Shown here piece by piece: positions 36,369-45,178 of a DNA stretch of 64,000 nucleotides (the stretch's first letter is position 1; every line of letters starts with the position of its first letter). This stretch comes from Sphingopyxis macrogoltabida. Its GTDB lineage: Bacteria; Pseudomonadota; Alphaproteobacteria; Sphingomonadales; Sphingomonadaceae. The notes under the pieces were generated by a model that searched no databases, was not told the origin of the DNA, and saw only the letters and a list, made by a program, of their open reading frames with translations. The stretch lies in NCBI RefSeq assembly GCF_001307295.1, contig NZ_CP012700.1, forward strand, positions 2,731,001 through 2,795,000, in the 5' to 3' direction. The position numbers and the translations under genes are program-made.

Positions 36369-36447
36369 GAAACGGGTTCTTGGTCGCAGTCATCCGTTCC
36401 GGCTAGCAAGCGAGCCGATCAGCGGCCATCCTTTTGACAGTACCCAG

Positions 36448-36559
36448 GCGACGAGTTGAAGCGCTTGAACGGGCTGGGCGGTTTAGCTCGAGATTTGCGT
36501 TTCATGACGGCAAGTTAGCAACCACTGCACTCTCCTGCCACGTTAGTCTGACAATACCC
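36448..36559 (-). mobile_element. Relict right end of a second IS6-family element
   Basis: A diverged copy of the right end of the intact element 80 bp to the left. On the minus strand it starts with the repeat GGGTATTGTCAGACTAACG, then the transposase start codon and about 18 codons (MKRKSRAKPPSPFKRFNSSP versus MSRKPRAKPPSPFKRFNSSP), where the similarity stops. Just left of it, TTTTGACAGTACCC (ending 36447) looks like the terminal repeat of a different element that removed the rest. Confidence 0.8.
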
Positions 36560-36635
36560 CTGAAGGCACTTCGGTAATTCCTTGGTTTTGCGAGGAGGCA
36601 CGCCACACGATCCCATGCCGCATCTCTTGCGCCTG

Positions 36636-37526
36636 TCAAACCATCTCCAGGCTACAGCCTCGCGCTTTTAGTATGGGCAACATTTCTCGATAGGCAGCCG
36701 GAGTGCGGGTTAATGGGATATAGGGGTGAAGGTGATGCACAATGTGATATTGCATGCCCATTGTTCCGATATTGCCAACCATTGACCTCCAGTTGCGGGT
36801 ATTGCCATAACGGCTTTGATCCTTACCGGGGTGATGGGGAACCCATGATAAGAAAAAATGCAGGTAGGAAAGTGCTAGGTGAAAGGGCAACCACCACAAT
36901 AAAGCCGCCTCCAAGGCATAGCCATTCCAGGCCAATATGCTCAATATTGCCAGGAAACCAAACCGATAAAGAACGGTCAATGTAATCAGGTCAGTGCGGC
37001 CAGCATTGGCCAAAGATTTCAAATAGTTTTGCCCATGCGACCCCTTTGGTTGGCGGCCCTGAATGCTGGCCCAAATGGCCGAAAAAGGACCCGGCGCCTT
37101 GGTGGAAATATCAGGATCTCTTTCGGAATCATTGGTGAATCGATGATGATCCAGATGCGTTATGCGAAAAACCTGAAATGGATAGACAATCATCCAGCTG
37201 GTTGCGTGGCCCAACAATTCATTGAGCCAGCGGTATTTTGAGCCTTTTTGTCCGATAATATCGTGCTGGGCTTCATGAGTAGGCAAGAACACCAGCGAAA
37301 GGCAGATGCTTGCAAGAATGAAACCCAGCCACAAAGGAATCACATCAAAAATGACCATTGGCCATAGCGCAATCCATGCAAACAAATTGCCAAAGCCCCA
37401 AATCACTATTTCCCAAGGCACATTGCCGCTATGCTTGCGCGCAATTTGATTTTCCAATTTACGCAGCTCAGCGTTGCTAAATGCGCCAAGATCATTTGGC
37501 ACGGTGACGTTTGAAAATTTGTTCAT
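36636..37526 (-). CDS. Membrane fatty-acid desaturase-type di-iron protein
   Basis: Integral membrane di-iron enzyme (296 aa). The three histidine boxes are intact: HEAQHD (about residue 91), HLDHHRF (about 128) and HIVHHLHP (about 262), with hydrophobic segments at about residues 42-78 and 195-230. The family includes acyl desaturases and hydroxylases; the substrate is not deducible. It is the last gene of a leftward operon headed by the FAD oxidase and overlaps the upstream small membrane gene by ATGA. Its A+T content is visibly higher than in the tra region. In this context it might hydroxylate or desaturate an alkyl or ether substrate. Confidence 0.85.
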   Translation of the reverse strand: MNKFSNVTVPNDLGAFSNAELRKLENQIARKHSGNVPWEIVIWGFGNLFAWIALWPMVIFDVIPLWLGFILASICLSLVFLPTHEAQHDIIGQKGSKYRWLNELLGHATSWMIVYPFQVFRITHLDHHRFTNDSERDPDISTKAPGPFSAIWASIQGRQPKGSHGQNYLKSLANAGRTDLITLTVLYRFGFLAILSILAWNGYALEAALLWWLPFHLALSYLHFFLSWVPHHPGKDQSRYGNTRNWRSMVGNIGTMGMQYHIVHHLHPYIPLTRTPAAYREMLPILKARGCSLEMV

Positions 37527-37717
37527 ATCCAGCGCCCTCTAATTTGCGCAAAAATTCCCCACGAACCGCCGATCATCAATCCAAGAGTTGTTTTTGACAG
37601 TCCAAATGGCGGCGTAAAAGTCAAGGCTTCCAGAATTTGGATCAAAAGGGGCGACAAGAAAGCGAAGCCAAAAATCAATGGCGTAAACTTGGCTACAATT
37701 TGAATTGTCGATTGCAT
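37523..37717 (-). CDS. Small two-TM membrane protein
   Basis: A 64-residue protein with two hydrophobic segments (TPLIFGFAFLSPLLIQIL and TTLGLMIGGSWGIFAQI). It is coupled to the desaturase by a 4-nt ATGA overlap, suggesting a partner subunit or membrane adaptor for it. No family recognised. A 185-bp gap separates it from the hydratase gene upstream; I see no gene in that gap. Confidence 0.6.
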   Translation of the reverse strand: MQSTIQIVAKFTPLIFGFAFLSPLLIQILEALTFTPPFGLSKTTLGLMIGGSWGIFAQIRGRWI

Positions 37718-37902
37718 AATTTCCTACCAATCTTGCTATTGGGGTCCGATCGAACAATCTCCAGATCGAAGAATTGCGCCTTCTTTTTCGTCAGATTGAC
37801 CCAGGCAATCTGCTCTGATCAGTGTGTTTCTTTCTGTTATTCAGCTGCAAATCCTTTTGATAAATGAACGGCGCGGGGTTGTATCGCCAGCATCAGCCCG
37901 CC

Positions 37903-38616
37903 CTATACCACTACGAAACTGAGCGAGCCCAGAGCGCCATAATCCGCTGTGTATTCGCCAATTTCCGCAGGGACAGCACGCCCGCAAGCCCCGGTTAAAA
38001 ACAAGGTTTGATCGCCAAGTGGGAAACCTCGCATCCCAGCCTCCTGCCACATCCACCGCGCAGCCTCCTCAGGCCCATTCAACGCTTCTTCCAAAGCCGC
38101 ATGATTGGCGCGCGCGCCATTGCAAACAAGCGTCACCCAAGCTGTGTTGAAACTTGCGCTCCATGGCTGCCAGGCGCCAACAATATAACTCTCGGCGCAT
38201 AGATTGCAGGCAATCAGACCAGAGGCCGTCATTTCAGATTGCCGGGCAAATTTGGGAAGGACAAACTCAATCGCCGGGGCAATCGAAACCGGAGCGCCCT
38301 CCTCGTTGACGAGAAGCGCCGCCTCGCATTCAATAAGCCTGCCTTCAACGTAAGGCAGTTTGCAATTATTGGGCAGCTTTGCATCAGCATAAAGGCTCCC
38401 AATCAGGGCGTGATCTATCTGAAAATATTCCTGTGATTTGCGGTTGGTAACGCCAGCCTTGATGCCTCCGATTTCGGCATTTGCTCTGAACCTCGATACT
38501 TCGTGTTGAAGCCGATAGGCCTGAGGCAAATCCAATTCTCGATCGAATACGGGCAGTTGTGATTGTTCTGCGATTGCCGATGCCATTGCCTTGGCGAGCG
38601 TGATATCAACTAGCAT
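37903..38616 (-). CDS. 2-keto-4-pentenoate hydratase-like protein
   Basis: A member of the MhpD/fumarylacetoacetase superfamily (237 aa, slightly shorter than the usual about 260). Typical features include YRLQHEVSRFRA, GIKAGVTN (for the GxKxG motif), ECEAALLV (metal-binding Glu pair) and SIAPAIEFVLP. The C-terminus has GDQTLFLTGACGRAVPAEIG, which resembles the conserved end. Such enzymes hydrate or decarboxylate enol-keto acids in ring or side-chain catabolism. It lies between the dioxygenase and small membrane genes of the leftward operon. Confidence 0.75.
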   Translation of the reverse strand: MLVDITLAKAMASAIAEQSQLPVFDRELDLPQAYRLQHEVSRFRANAEIGGIKAGVTNRKSQEYFQIDHALIGSLYADAKLPNNCKLPYVEGRLIECEAALLVNEEGAPVSIAPAIEFVLPKFARQSEMTASGLIACNLCAESYIVGAWQPWSASFNTAWVTLVCNGARANHAALEEALNGPEEAARWMWQEAGMRGFPLGDQTLFLTGACGRAVPAEIGEYTADYGALGSLSFVVV

Positions 38617-38631
38617 CGCACACTCCGCCTG

Positions 38632-39465
38632 TCAGTAAACAGTTACTCTGTGGAGCTCTCGCCTATACCCCTCATAACCACCTGTCGCCTTGTGAACGAC
38701 ACTGCGATTGTCCCACATCACCAACATGTTCTTTTCCCATTTCTGTTTATGGACAAATACCTCTGTTGATTGCCAGGCATTCAGCTCAGCAAGAGTGCGC
38801 AAGGCTTCGGATTTGGCTACCCCTTCCAAGCCGATAATGTACGCGCCTCCGCCAAAGATTCCGAGCCGTCCTGTTTCAGGATGTTCGAGTATCAAAGGGT
38901 GAGTGTGCTGCAAAACACCGCCCTCGTTCGGACTTCTGATGTCCATTGCTCCATGGCTGCTTGTGTCGCCATAAATTCCTTGAGCCGAATAAGTGGCGGC
39001 GGAAGAATGTATAGACTTCATTCCTTGCAAACGTATCTTTGCCTCATCGGGAAGCGATTCAAACGAAATTTGCTGGTTAGAAAAATGAGTGTCCCCACCG
39101 ACTGGAGGGATATCGACACCATACAGAACGGTACCTATTGGTGGGCTCTCCAGAAAGCTCCAATCTGAATGCCAGCCTTCCGCAAATATGCGGTTAGTAT
39201 CAGTCGCTTCGCGTTTGACGGCCGCAGTATATTTTCGCGCCGGCAGAGGGTTAAAGAATGGGTCTTCACTGAGTTCGCCGAATTGGCGGCAAAATGCTTC
39301 TAGCTGGTCAATATCCAACTTCTGATCCGGAAATGCCAATACATGATGAGTGAGCCAAGCCTTGCGTACTTGATCAATTTCATCAGCCGCCAACGACTTG
39401 CTTAAATCAAGACCTCGGACAGTTGCCCCACAAGAGGCACCCGAAGGTGTTACTGCTATAGCCAT
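38632..39465 (-). CDS. TauD/TfdA-family Fe(II)/2-oxoglutarate dioxygenase
   Basis: Non-heme iron dioxygenase (277 aa from the ATG at 39465). The facial triad is visible: His and Asp in EGWHSDWSF (HxD) and the distal His in DNRSVVHKATGGYEGYRREL, followed by the Arg that binds 2-oxoglutarate (RRELHRV). GATVRGLDLSK near the N-terminus is also typical. TfdA members cleave aryl ethers by hydroxylating the carbon next to the oxygen, an attractive chemistry for this island, but the substrate is not known. Confidence 0.87.
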   Translation of the reverse strand: MAIAVTPSGASCGATVRGLDLSKSLAADEIDQVRKAWLTHHVLAFPDQKLDIDQLEAFCRQFGELSEDPFFNPLPARKYTAAVKREATDTNRIFAEGWHSDWSFLESPPIGTVLYGVDIPPVGGDTHFSNQQISFESLPDEAKIRLQGMKSIHSSAATYSAQGIYGDTSSHGAMDIRSPNEGGVLQHTHPLILEHPETGRLGIFGGGAYIIGLEGVAKSEALRTLAELNAWQSTEVFVHKQKWEKNMLVMWDNRSVVHKATGGYEGYRRELHRVTVY

Positions 39466-39560
39466 CAAATTATTCCACGATATCTATTCAATTCTCAGGA
39501 TCCGTGCCGCAAAAAGGGTGTCAGCTTGGAAAACGTGCTGCTGGAGCTCAGCCTGGCTGA

Positions 39561-40247
39561 CTACTTCTTAGAGGCCGAAAACATGTTTTCCCATTCTTTG
39601 GAACCCGGCTTGGCATTCCATTTCATATTGTCCGAGAGCACGCTTAGGCCTTCAGAAATTGCCGGTCGCACTTTGATTGTATCGTACCACCGTTTCACAT
39701 TGGGGTAGTCATCAAGGTTTTGCCCCTGCATCTTGCGCGGTCGGACCCAGGTAAATGTAGCAATATCTGCAATCGAATACTCGTCGGCCAAAAAATCATG
39801 GTCAGACAATCGATTGTCTAGGATTTTGTACAGGCGTTCTGCTTCTTTGGTGTAGCGATTGATCGCATATTCAATTTTTTCTGGCGCATAGGTTCTGAAA
39901 TGATGGGTCTGGCCCAGCATCGGCCCCATACTGCTCACCTGAAAAAACAACCACTGGATAGCTTCTAAGCGCTTGAATTCAGATTTGGGTAGTAATTTCC
40001 CTGTTTTTTCCGCTAGATAGAGCAATATTGCTCCACTTTCGAATATCGTAACTGGCTTTCCGCCCGGACCATCGTGATCAATGATCGTAGGCACCTTATT
40101 ATTGGGGTTGAGTTCAAGATATGCAGGATCAAACTGTTCTCCAGACAGAATATCAATTGGCGTAACTTTGTCCAACAACCCCAGCTCGGCCAGAGTAATA
40201 GTTGCTTTGTAGCCATTTGGTGTCGGCCAGAAGAACAGTTCAATCAT
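39561..40247 (-). CDS. Glutathione S-transferase, copy 1
   Basis: A 228-residue GST of the Ure2/YfcG type. The thioredoxin-like N-terminal domain contains FFWPTPNGYKATI, NPNNKVPTIIDHDGP (cis-Pro) and ESGAILLYLAEKTGKL; the helical C-terminal domain has DEYSIADIATFTWVR. It differs from the second copy at 52506-53201 at about 35 of 228 aligned positions. Each GST directly follows a copy of the FAD oxidase, so the pair works and moves together. In Sphingopyxis macrogoltabida a GST beside PEG-carboxylate dehydrogenase was reported to take part in PEG metabolism (from memory). Confidence 0.88.
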   Translation of the reverse strand: MIELFFWPTPNGYKATITLAELGLLDKVTPIDILSGEQFDPAYLELNPNNKVPTIIDHDGPGGKPVTIFESGAILLYLAEKTGKLLPKSEFKRLEAIQWLFFQVSSMGPMLGQTHHFRTYAPEKIEYAINRYTKEAERLYKILDNRLSDHDFLADEYSIADIATFTWVRPRKMQGQNLDDYPNVKRWYDTIKVRPAISEGLSVLSDNMKWNAKPGSKEWENMFSASKK

Positions 40248-40268
40248 TGTAACTTTCCAATACTCTAA

Positions 40269-41912
40269 TCAGCCGACCATCTTGAAGTGCGCTGGTCGGT
40301 CAAGAATCATGCCAGGATTCATAATCCAATTTGGATCGATCGTGTTCTTCGCACCTGCGAGCATTGCGCGGTACAACGGATCCACTTCTTTGTCGTACCA
40401 AGGACGGAAGCTCCTACCCACCGCATGGTGATGCGTAATCGTTCCGCCAAGCTCGGTAAGCGCGTCAGAAGCTACATCTGAAAGTGCCTGATAATCTTCC
40501 AAACTCCTGCTGTGATCTGAAGGCGCAACAACTGTATAATATGGCGCCGGGCCATCCGGGTAGAGGAATGAGAAGCGCCGACAAACAATACCGCCGCCTG
40601 TGATCTCTTCCTGTGCCTTTTTGAGGCGGCGAATAACTTCGGTATCGATGGATTCGAACTTATCCCAAGTGTACGCGGTTTCGAAGGTAAAGCTAACCAC
40701 GCCCATCGCTGCACGCGTATGCATCATTCGCGGCAAATAGCGAAACTGCTTGCGCCAGTTGCCTTGAGCCCCGGAACGGCTGGATTGAAGCGCATCGCCG
40801 CCCGAGCCAGTTTTGGTTTCAACGCTGCCGCCATGGTCCTTACAAATTTCAATGCCGCGCTCCAACCATGCGTCGACCGGATGATCGGCCGATTCAAAGC
40901 CCAACAGCAACACCGATTTAGAGCCATCGCCGGCGCCATAAAATTTGGCATCCTGTTCATCAAGATAGCGCGCATTGGCAGGAAAGAGGCCAGCCTGAGT
41001 GATTTCACGAACGGCACCAGCACCTTGATAGAAACTGTCAAAAGTAATGGTTGCATTGGCGCGGAATTTGACCCGCCCCTGAAGGCGCATCCAAGCCTCT
41101 GTAATAATTCCCAAAGAGCCCTCAGACCCTATAAACAGGCGGTCTGGATCTGGTCCAGCACCAGAACCAGGCAGGCGACGATTTTCAATTGTACCCTTTG
41201 GCGTGACTACACGCAGACTTTCAACCGATTCGTCAATATGGGTCAGGTGTGTGGCATAATGTCCAGAAGAGCGTGTTGCAATCCAACCACCAAGAGACGA
41301 GAATTCCCACGATTGCGGAATATGCCGCAAGGTAAGCCCCTTAGGCTTTAATTGTTCTTCCAGCGCTGGGCCTAATATGCCGGCTTGAATCAAGGCGCAT
41401 CTAGAAACATCATCAACTTCAAGAATCTTGTTGAGATTGCCTAGATCAATAATCACTGCGCCCGGATAGTCTTCTGGACAACCAAATCCGTCGGTCACAC
41501 TAGAGCCGCCACCAAAAGGAATAGCGGCGTAGCCCTTGTCGCCGCACCAATCCAACACAGCAGCAATGTCTGCCTCATCTTTTGGATAGGCCACAACGTC
41601 AGGAGCATTGTCAAAATCGCGGCGGTAAATCTTGGTTAGATCTTTAAAGCTCTTGCCATAGGTATGGAAAACGCGATCCCATTTGTCGGTTGTACAAAAT
41701 GGCTGCAAAGAAGCCGGAATTTTGATCCGCGGCTCACGGAGCACAAGCTCTTCTAGTGTAGGATCTGGAAGAATAACCGGCTCATCGATATTGAGCCGTT
41801 GAGCCACCCTTTCCGCCATCTCTTTGACTTCTGCAGGCGTAATACCTTCATCCTCATAGCCCCAGCTGTGCCATTTCCGTCGCTTTCCGTAGTAACCTGA
41901 TTCGCCGCTCAT
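40269..41912 (-). CDS. FAD-dependent oxidase of alkyl-DHAP-synthase type, copy 1
   Basis: Flavoprotein of 547 aa with a PCMH-type FAD-binding domain: GYAAIPFGGGSSVTDGF is the pyrophosphate loop, and SWEFSSLGGWIATRSSGHYA the second FAD motif. The C-terminal FAD-oxidase domain contains ITHHHAVGRSFRPWYDKE, whose three His match the HHH of alkyl-dihydroxyacetonephosphate synthase. Relatives act on ether lipids or glycolate-like acids. The resemblance in context to the PEG-carboxylate dehydrogenase/GST pair suggests oxidation of an alkoxyacetate with release of glyoxylate. It heads the leftward operon, divergent from an araC gene. The paralogue is at 50843-52486. Confidence 0.82.
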   Translation of the reverse strand: MSGESGYYGKRRKWHSWGYEDEGITPAEVKEMAERVAQRLNIDEPVILPDPTLEELVLREPRIKIPASLQPFCTTDKWDRVFHTYGKSFKDLTKIYRRDFDNAPDVVAYPKDEADIAAVLDWCGDKGYAAIPFGGGSSVTDGFGCPEDYPGAVIIDLGNLNKILEVDDVSRCALIQAGILGPALEEQLKPKGLTLRHIPQSWEFSSLGGWIATRSSGHYATHLTHIDESVESLRVVTPKGTIENRRLPGSGAGPDPDRLFIGSEGSLGIITEAWMRLQGRVKFRANATITFDSFYQGAGAVREITQAGLFPANARYLDEQDAKFYGAGDGSKSVLLLGFESADHPVDAWLERGIEICKDHGGSVETKTGSGGDALQSSRSGAQGNWRKQFRYLPRMMHTRAAMGVVSFTFETAYTWDKFESIDTEVIRRLKKAQEEITGGGIVCRRFSFLYPDGPAPYYTVVAPSDHSRSLEDYQALSDVASDALTELGGTITHHHAVGRSFRPWYDKEVDPLYRAMLAGAKNTIDPNWIMNPGMILDRPAHFKMVG

Positions 41913-41998
41913 TGCGTTTTCCCTTGATTAGGTGATCCAAACTCCGAAGCAGTATTGACGATCCGTCAGCATTCTCCCATTGCCGCCAGCCTTCAATT

Positions 41999-42009
41999 AT
42001 TGACATTTT
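41999..42009. promoter_or_regulatory. Candidate AraC site ATTGACATTTT (copy 1)
   Basis: This 11-mer lies in the 121-bp divergent region between the FAD oxidase operon and the araC gene. The same word occurs in opposite orientation upstream of the GMC gene at 43169-43179. Sharing between two control regions of the island suggests a regulator half-site; binding is inferred. Confidence 0.4.
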
Positions 42010-42033
42010 CGATCAATTTGTTAGTCAGGAACC

Positions 42034-43080
42034 ATGCAGAAGACCAATAACAATTTGATAATTAAGCATTTTTCTAGAAAAAGAGAAGCCACCGCCTTGA
42101 GGCTATTGCTTGACGTCGCCGACAAACGAGGGGTTTCGACACCACATATTCTTGAAGGCACTCAAGTGACTGAAGCTGACCTGAGCGACCCCTATTTTGA
42201 AATCGAGGCCTGGCAAGAGCTAGTGGCAATTCAGAATCTGGTAGAGAGAGATGGTGACGCATCCCTTGGTATAATGTCTGGATTGCAGCAGCATCTAACA
42301 TGCTATGGCATTCTTGGTTTTGCCATGATGTCTTGTCGAAACCTTCTGCATGCGTTGGAGATTGCAGGGAAATTCAACAATATCTCTCTTTGGATAAATG
42401 ACGTGGATGTAGCCAGGCACGGTGACACGATAAAATTTCTTATTCTGGGCCATAGATTGCCCGAGTATTCGCAGAATTTTCTTGCAACCAGAGGCATGGC
42501 AGCATTGGTGGTATGGGTGAACGAATTGATTGGACGGGCGGTCATGCCTGTCACTTGCACATTCAAGATACCCAAGCCTGTCGATGCTCAGGAATTTGAA
42601 AAATGTTTTGGGCAGGGAATTCAGTTTGGGGCCAAGCAATATTCGATATCTTTCGAAAGATCGGTGTTTGCCGAGCCATTGAAATTTAGGAATAGATGGA
42701 CGCGAATGCGGTTGGAAAATGAACTTGAAACAACGTTGGAAAAAAGACGTTCCACCGTAAGCAACAAGGTCAGAGACTTATTGTTAAATCTGTCGGATCA
42801 GAAATTGTCCACTGAACCAGCTGTCTGTGCTGCCCTTGGACATTCGACCAGCACGCTGCGCCGCAGGTTGCACGAGGAAGATTGCACATTTCGGCAGATA
42901 CAGTCGGAAGTGATACATGAACGCGCCAGTCAAATGCTGCTGTCATCAACCATGACAATTGATCAGATAGCATATGCGCTGGGCTATTCAGAATCGGGCA
43001 GCTTTGGTCGCGCATTTAAGCGTCAGGCTGGGTGCTCTCCTGGAGCATGGCGTAAGAAACACACGCGTAAATTTAGCTAA
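42034..43080 (+). CDS. AraC-family regulator, intact copy
   Basis: A 348-residue transcriptional activator. The N-terminal part is the arabinose-binding-type regulatory domain of the OruR/ArgR subgroup (PYFEIEAWQELVAIQNLVER, HLTCYGILGFAMMSCRNLLHA). The C-terminal part is the two-HTH AraC domain (ALGHSTSTLRRRLHEEDCTF and TIDQIAYALGYSESGSFGRA). It is a paralogue of the disrupted AraC gene further right. Being divergent from the FAD oxidase operon and upstream of the GMC gene, it probably activates both in response to a pathway intermediate. Confidence 0.9.
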   Translation: MQKTNNNLIIKHFSRKREATALRLLLDVADKRGVSTPHILEGTQVTEADLSDPYFEIEAWQELVAIQNLVERDGDASLGIMSGLQQHLTCYGILGFAMMSCRNLLHALEIAGKFNNISLWINDVDVARHGDTIKFLILGHRLPEYSQNFLATRGMAALVVWVNELIGRAVMPVTCTFKIPKPVDAQEFEKCFGQGIQFGAKQYSISFERSVFAEPLKFRNRWTRMRLENELETTLEKRRSTVSNKVRDLLLNLSDQKLSTEPAVCAALGHSTSTLRRRLHEEDCTFRQIQSEVIHERASQMLLSSTMTIDQIAYALGYSESGSFGRAFKRQAGCSPGAWRKKHTRKFS

Positions 43081-43168
43081 TTCATTCGAACAATTTGACT
43101 TTGTCTAGTCGCTTCGATCGACAGTGTTATCGGTACAAATTTGAGCGAAAATGACGACAGAAACCCGC

Positions 43169-43179
43169 AAAATGTCAAT
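43169..43179. promoter_or_regulatory. Candidate AraC site AAAATGTCAAT (copy 2, inverted)
   Basis: The reverse complement of the 11-mer at 41999-42009, located in the 229-bp gap between araC and the GMC gene. I see no coding sequence in that gap. Candidate operator for activation of the rightward GMC/ligase genes. Confidence 0.4.
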
Positions 43180-43309
43180 GACCAAATCTACACAGACATT
43201 CTAGCCTATTTTTAAGTGATAGCCAGTTCAGCTGCTTTATATAGTGGCAGATGCCATGTTCTTTGTTGGACTGATGGCCTTGCCCTCGCGCTAAAATAGG
43301 AAACTTGGA

Positions 43310-44905
43310 ATGAAGAGGTTTGACTATGTTGTGGTAGGCGGGGGTTCAGCGGGCTGCACAGTAGCAAGCCGACTCTCGGAAAATGGAGAGTACTCAGTTG
43401 CACTCCTTGAGGCAGGCGGAACTCATAATAATCCACTCATTTCGATTCCATTCAATTTTGCTTTTACCGTTCCCAAGGGCTCTCACAATTGGAGTTTTGA
43501 AACGGTACCGCAACCTGGATTGAATGGGCGAATTGGCTACCAACCTAGAGGAAAAGTTTTGGGCGGCTCCTCGTCCATCAACGCTATGGTCTATATCAGA
43601 GGGGCCAAAGAGGACTACGATAACTGGCAAGCATTAGGGAACAGGGGTTGGTCCTATGAAGACGTACTGCCCTTTTTTAGAAAAGCACAAAACAGGCAAA
43701 AAGGCGCTAATGAATTTCACGGCATTGGTGGACCGCTAAGCGTATCTCCACCTCGCAGTCCCAATCCACTGAACGATACCTTTATCCAAGCAGGCGTGGA
43801 GTGCCAGATCCCACGCAATGACGACTTCAATGGTGCGACGCAAGAAGGTATTGGATTTTATGAATTGACTCAGGACAATGGGCGGCGTTGCTCAACCGCT
43901 CATGCTTACTTAACGCCAGCGAAAAATCGAGAAAATCTCACCATTTTCAAACGCTCCATTGCGGAAAAAGTAATGATCGAAAATGGACGCGCAATAGCGG
44001 TTAGAGCAAAAATCGATGGGCGGGCTCAGATAATCAGGGCGAACAAAGAGGTTATCCTATCTTGCGGTGCGTTTCAGAGCCCGCAATTATTACTGCTTTC
44101 TGGTATTGGTCCAAAATCCAAACTGGAAGAGCACAAAATCGATCAGGTCCTCGAACTTCCTGGAGTCGGTGAAAATCTGACTGATCATTTAGACTACAGT
44201 TTAATCTATGAATCAGATAGCGAATATTGCTTAGGAAGAAATGCCCGCTCAGTATTTCGTGTTGCTATGAATCAACTTCAATATCTGATTTTCAAGCGCG
44301 GTGTGATGACCACAAATTTTAACGAATCTGGGGCCTTTTACTACACTAATCCTGAAGAACCCTCTCCTGACATTCAACTGCACTTTGCCTTTAGCATGGT
44401 CGACCAGCATGGTCTGAAGAAACATGGGCGTGGCGGCTTCACCTGTCACATTTGTGTCCTGCGTCCGAAGAGCGTTGGCAGTGTAAAACTGGCAGATGCG
44501 AATCCGAATTCTCCACCTTTGATTGACCCGGCATTTTTAAAGGATGAGCGCGATCTTGATACAATGTTAGCTGGGGTGAAACAGGCTCAACAAATCATGC
44601 AAGCTCCGTCATTTGATGCACATAGAGGAAAGGCGCTCTACGCTGGCGCAAGCAACGATGACGAGGAGCTAAAAGAAGACATCCGCAACCGAGCCGACAC
44701 GATTTATCACCCCGTTGGTACATGTAAAATGGGCCCAGATAGCGATCCGAATGCTGTTGTCGATCAGAGGCTAAGGGTGCGAGGAATCAAGAGTTTGCGA
44801 GTTATTGATGCCTCGATCATGCCAAAAATAGTTTCCGGAAATACAAATGCCCCATCGATCATGATTGGCGAAAAAGGCGCCCATATGATCTTGGAAGATG
44901 CTTGA
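43310..44905 (+). CDS. GMC-family FAD alcohol oxidoreductase
   Basis: Glucose-methanol-choline oxidoreductase (531 aa). Signatures: the Rossmann FAD motif VVVGGGSAGCTVASRLSE, RGKVLGGSSSINAMVYIRG (GMC signature 1), GAFQSPQLLLLSGIGP (GMC signature 2), and the catalytic His pair region YHPVGTCKMG with NTNAPSIMIGEKGA. Family members oxidise primary alcohols, including choline and, in Sphingopyxis, polyethylene glycol (PegA, about the same size). The coding sequence is A+T-rich with many AAA/GAA/ATT codons, unlike the tra genes. The acyl-CoA ligase follows after a 273-bp gap in which I see no gene. Confidence 0.9.
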   Translation: MKRFDYVVVGGGSAGCTVASRLSENGEYSVALLEAGGTHNNPLISIPFNFAFTVPKGSHNWSFETVPQPGLNGRIGYQPRGKVLGGSSSINAMVYIRGAKEDYDNWQALGNRGWSYEDVLPFFRKAQNRQKGANEFHGIGGPLSVSPPRSPNPLNDTFIQAGVECQIPRNDDFNGATQEGIGFYELTQDNGRRCSTAHAYLTPAKNRENLTIFKRSIAEKVMIENGRAIAVRAKIDGRAQIIRANKEVILSCGAFQSPQLLLLSGIGPKSKLEEHKIDQVLELPGVGENLTDHLDYSLIYESDSEYCLGRNARSVFRVAMNQLQYLIFKRGVMTTNFNESGAFYYTNPEEPSPDIQLHFAFSMVDQHGLKKHGRGGFTCHICVLRPKSVGSVKLADANPNSPPLIDPAFLKDERDLDTMLAGVKQAQQIMQAPSFDAHRGKALYAGASNDDEELKEDIRNRADTIYHPVGTCKMGPDSDPNAVVDQRLRVRGIKSLRVIDASIMPKIVSGNTNAPSIMIGEKGAHMILEDA

Positions 44906-45178
44906 TCCATTCGGGACAAGACTCTTCTCTATTTGCAAAACGCAGTTGAACGAAAACGCTCTATTTCGAAATATTTCGTTGGTTTTTCGTAGGATGGCGC
45001 AACATTTTTCGAGCCGCATATTGGAATTGATTATTTCTGATCCGAACAGGTTTGTGACCCTCAATGCGAATCTTGGATGAATTGGTCGAAGATTTGTTTC
45101 ATTCGGCTCTGTCTATCAAGTGCCGAATTTGTGCAAAGTCGATGTCCAAAGCGATAGGATTTTTGGAAGGAAACCGAG

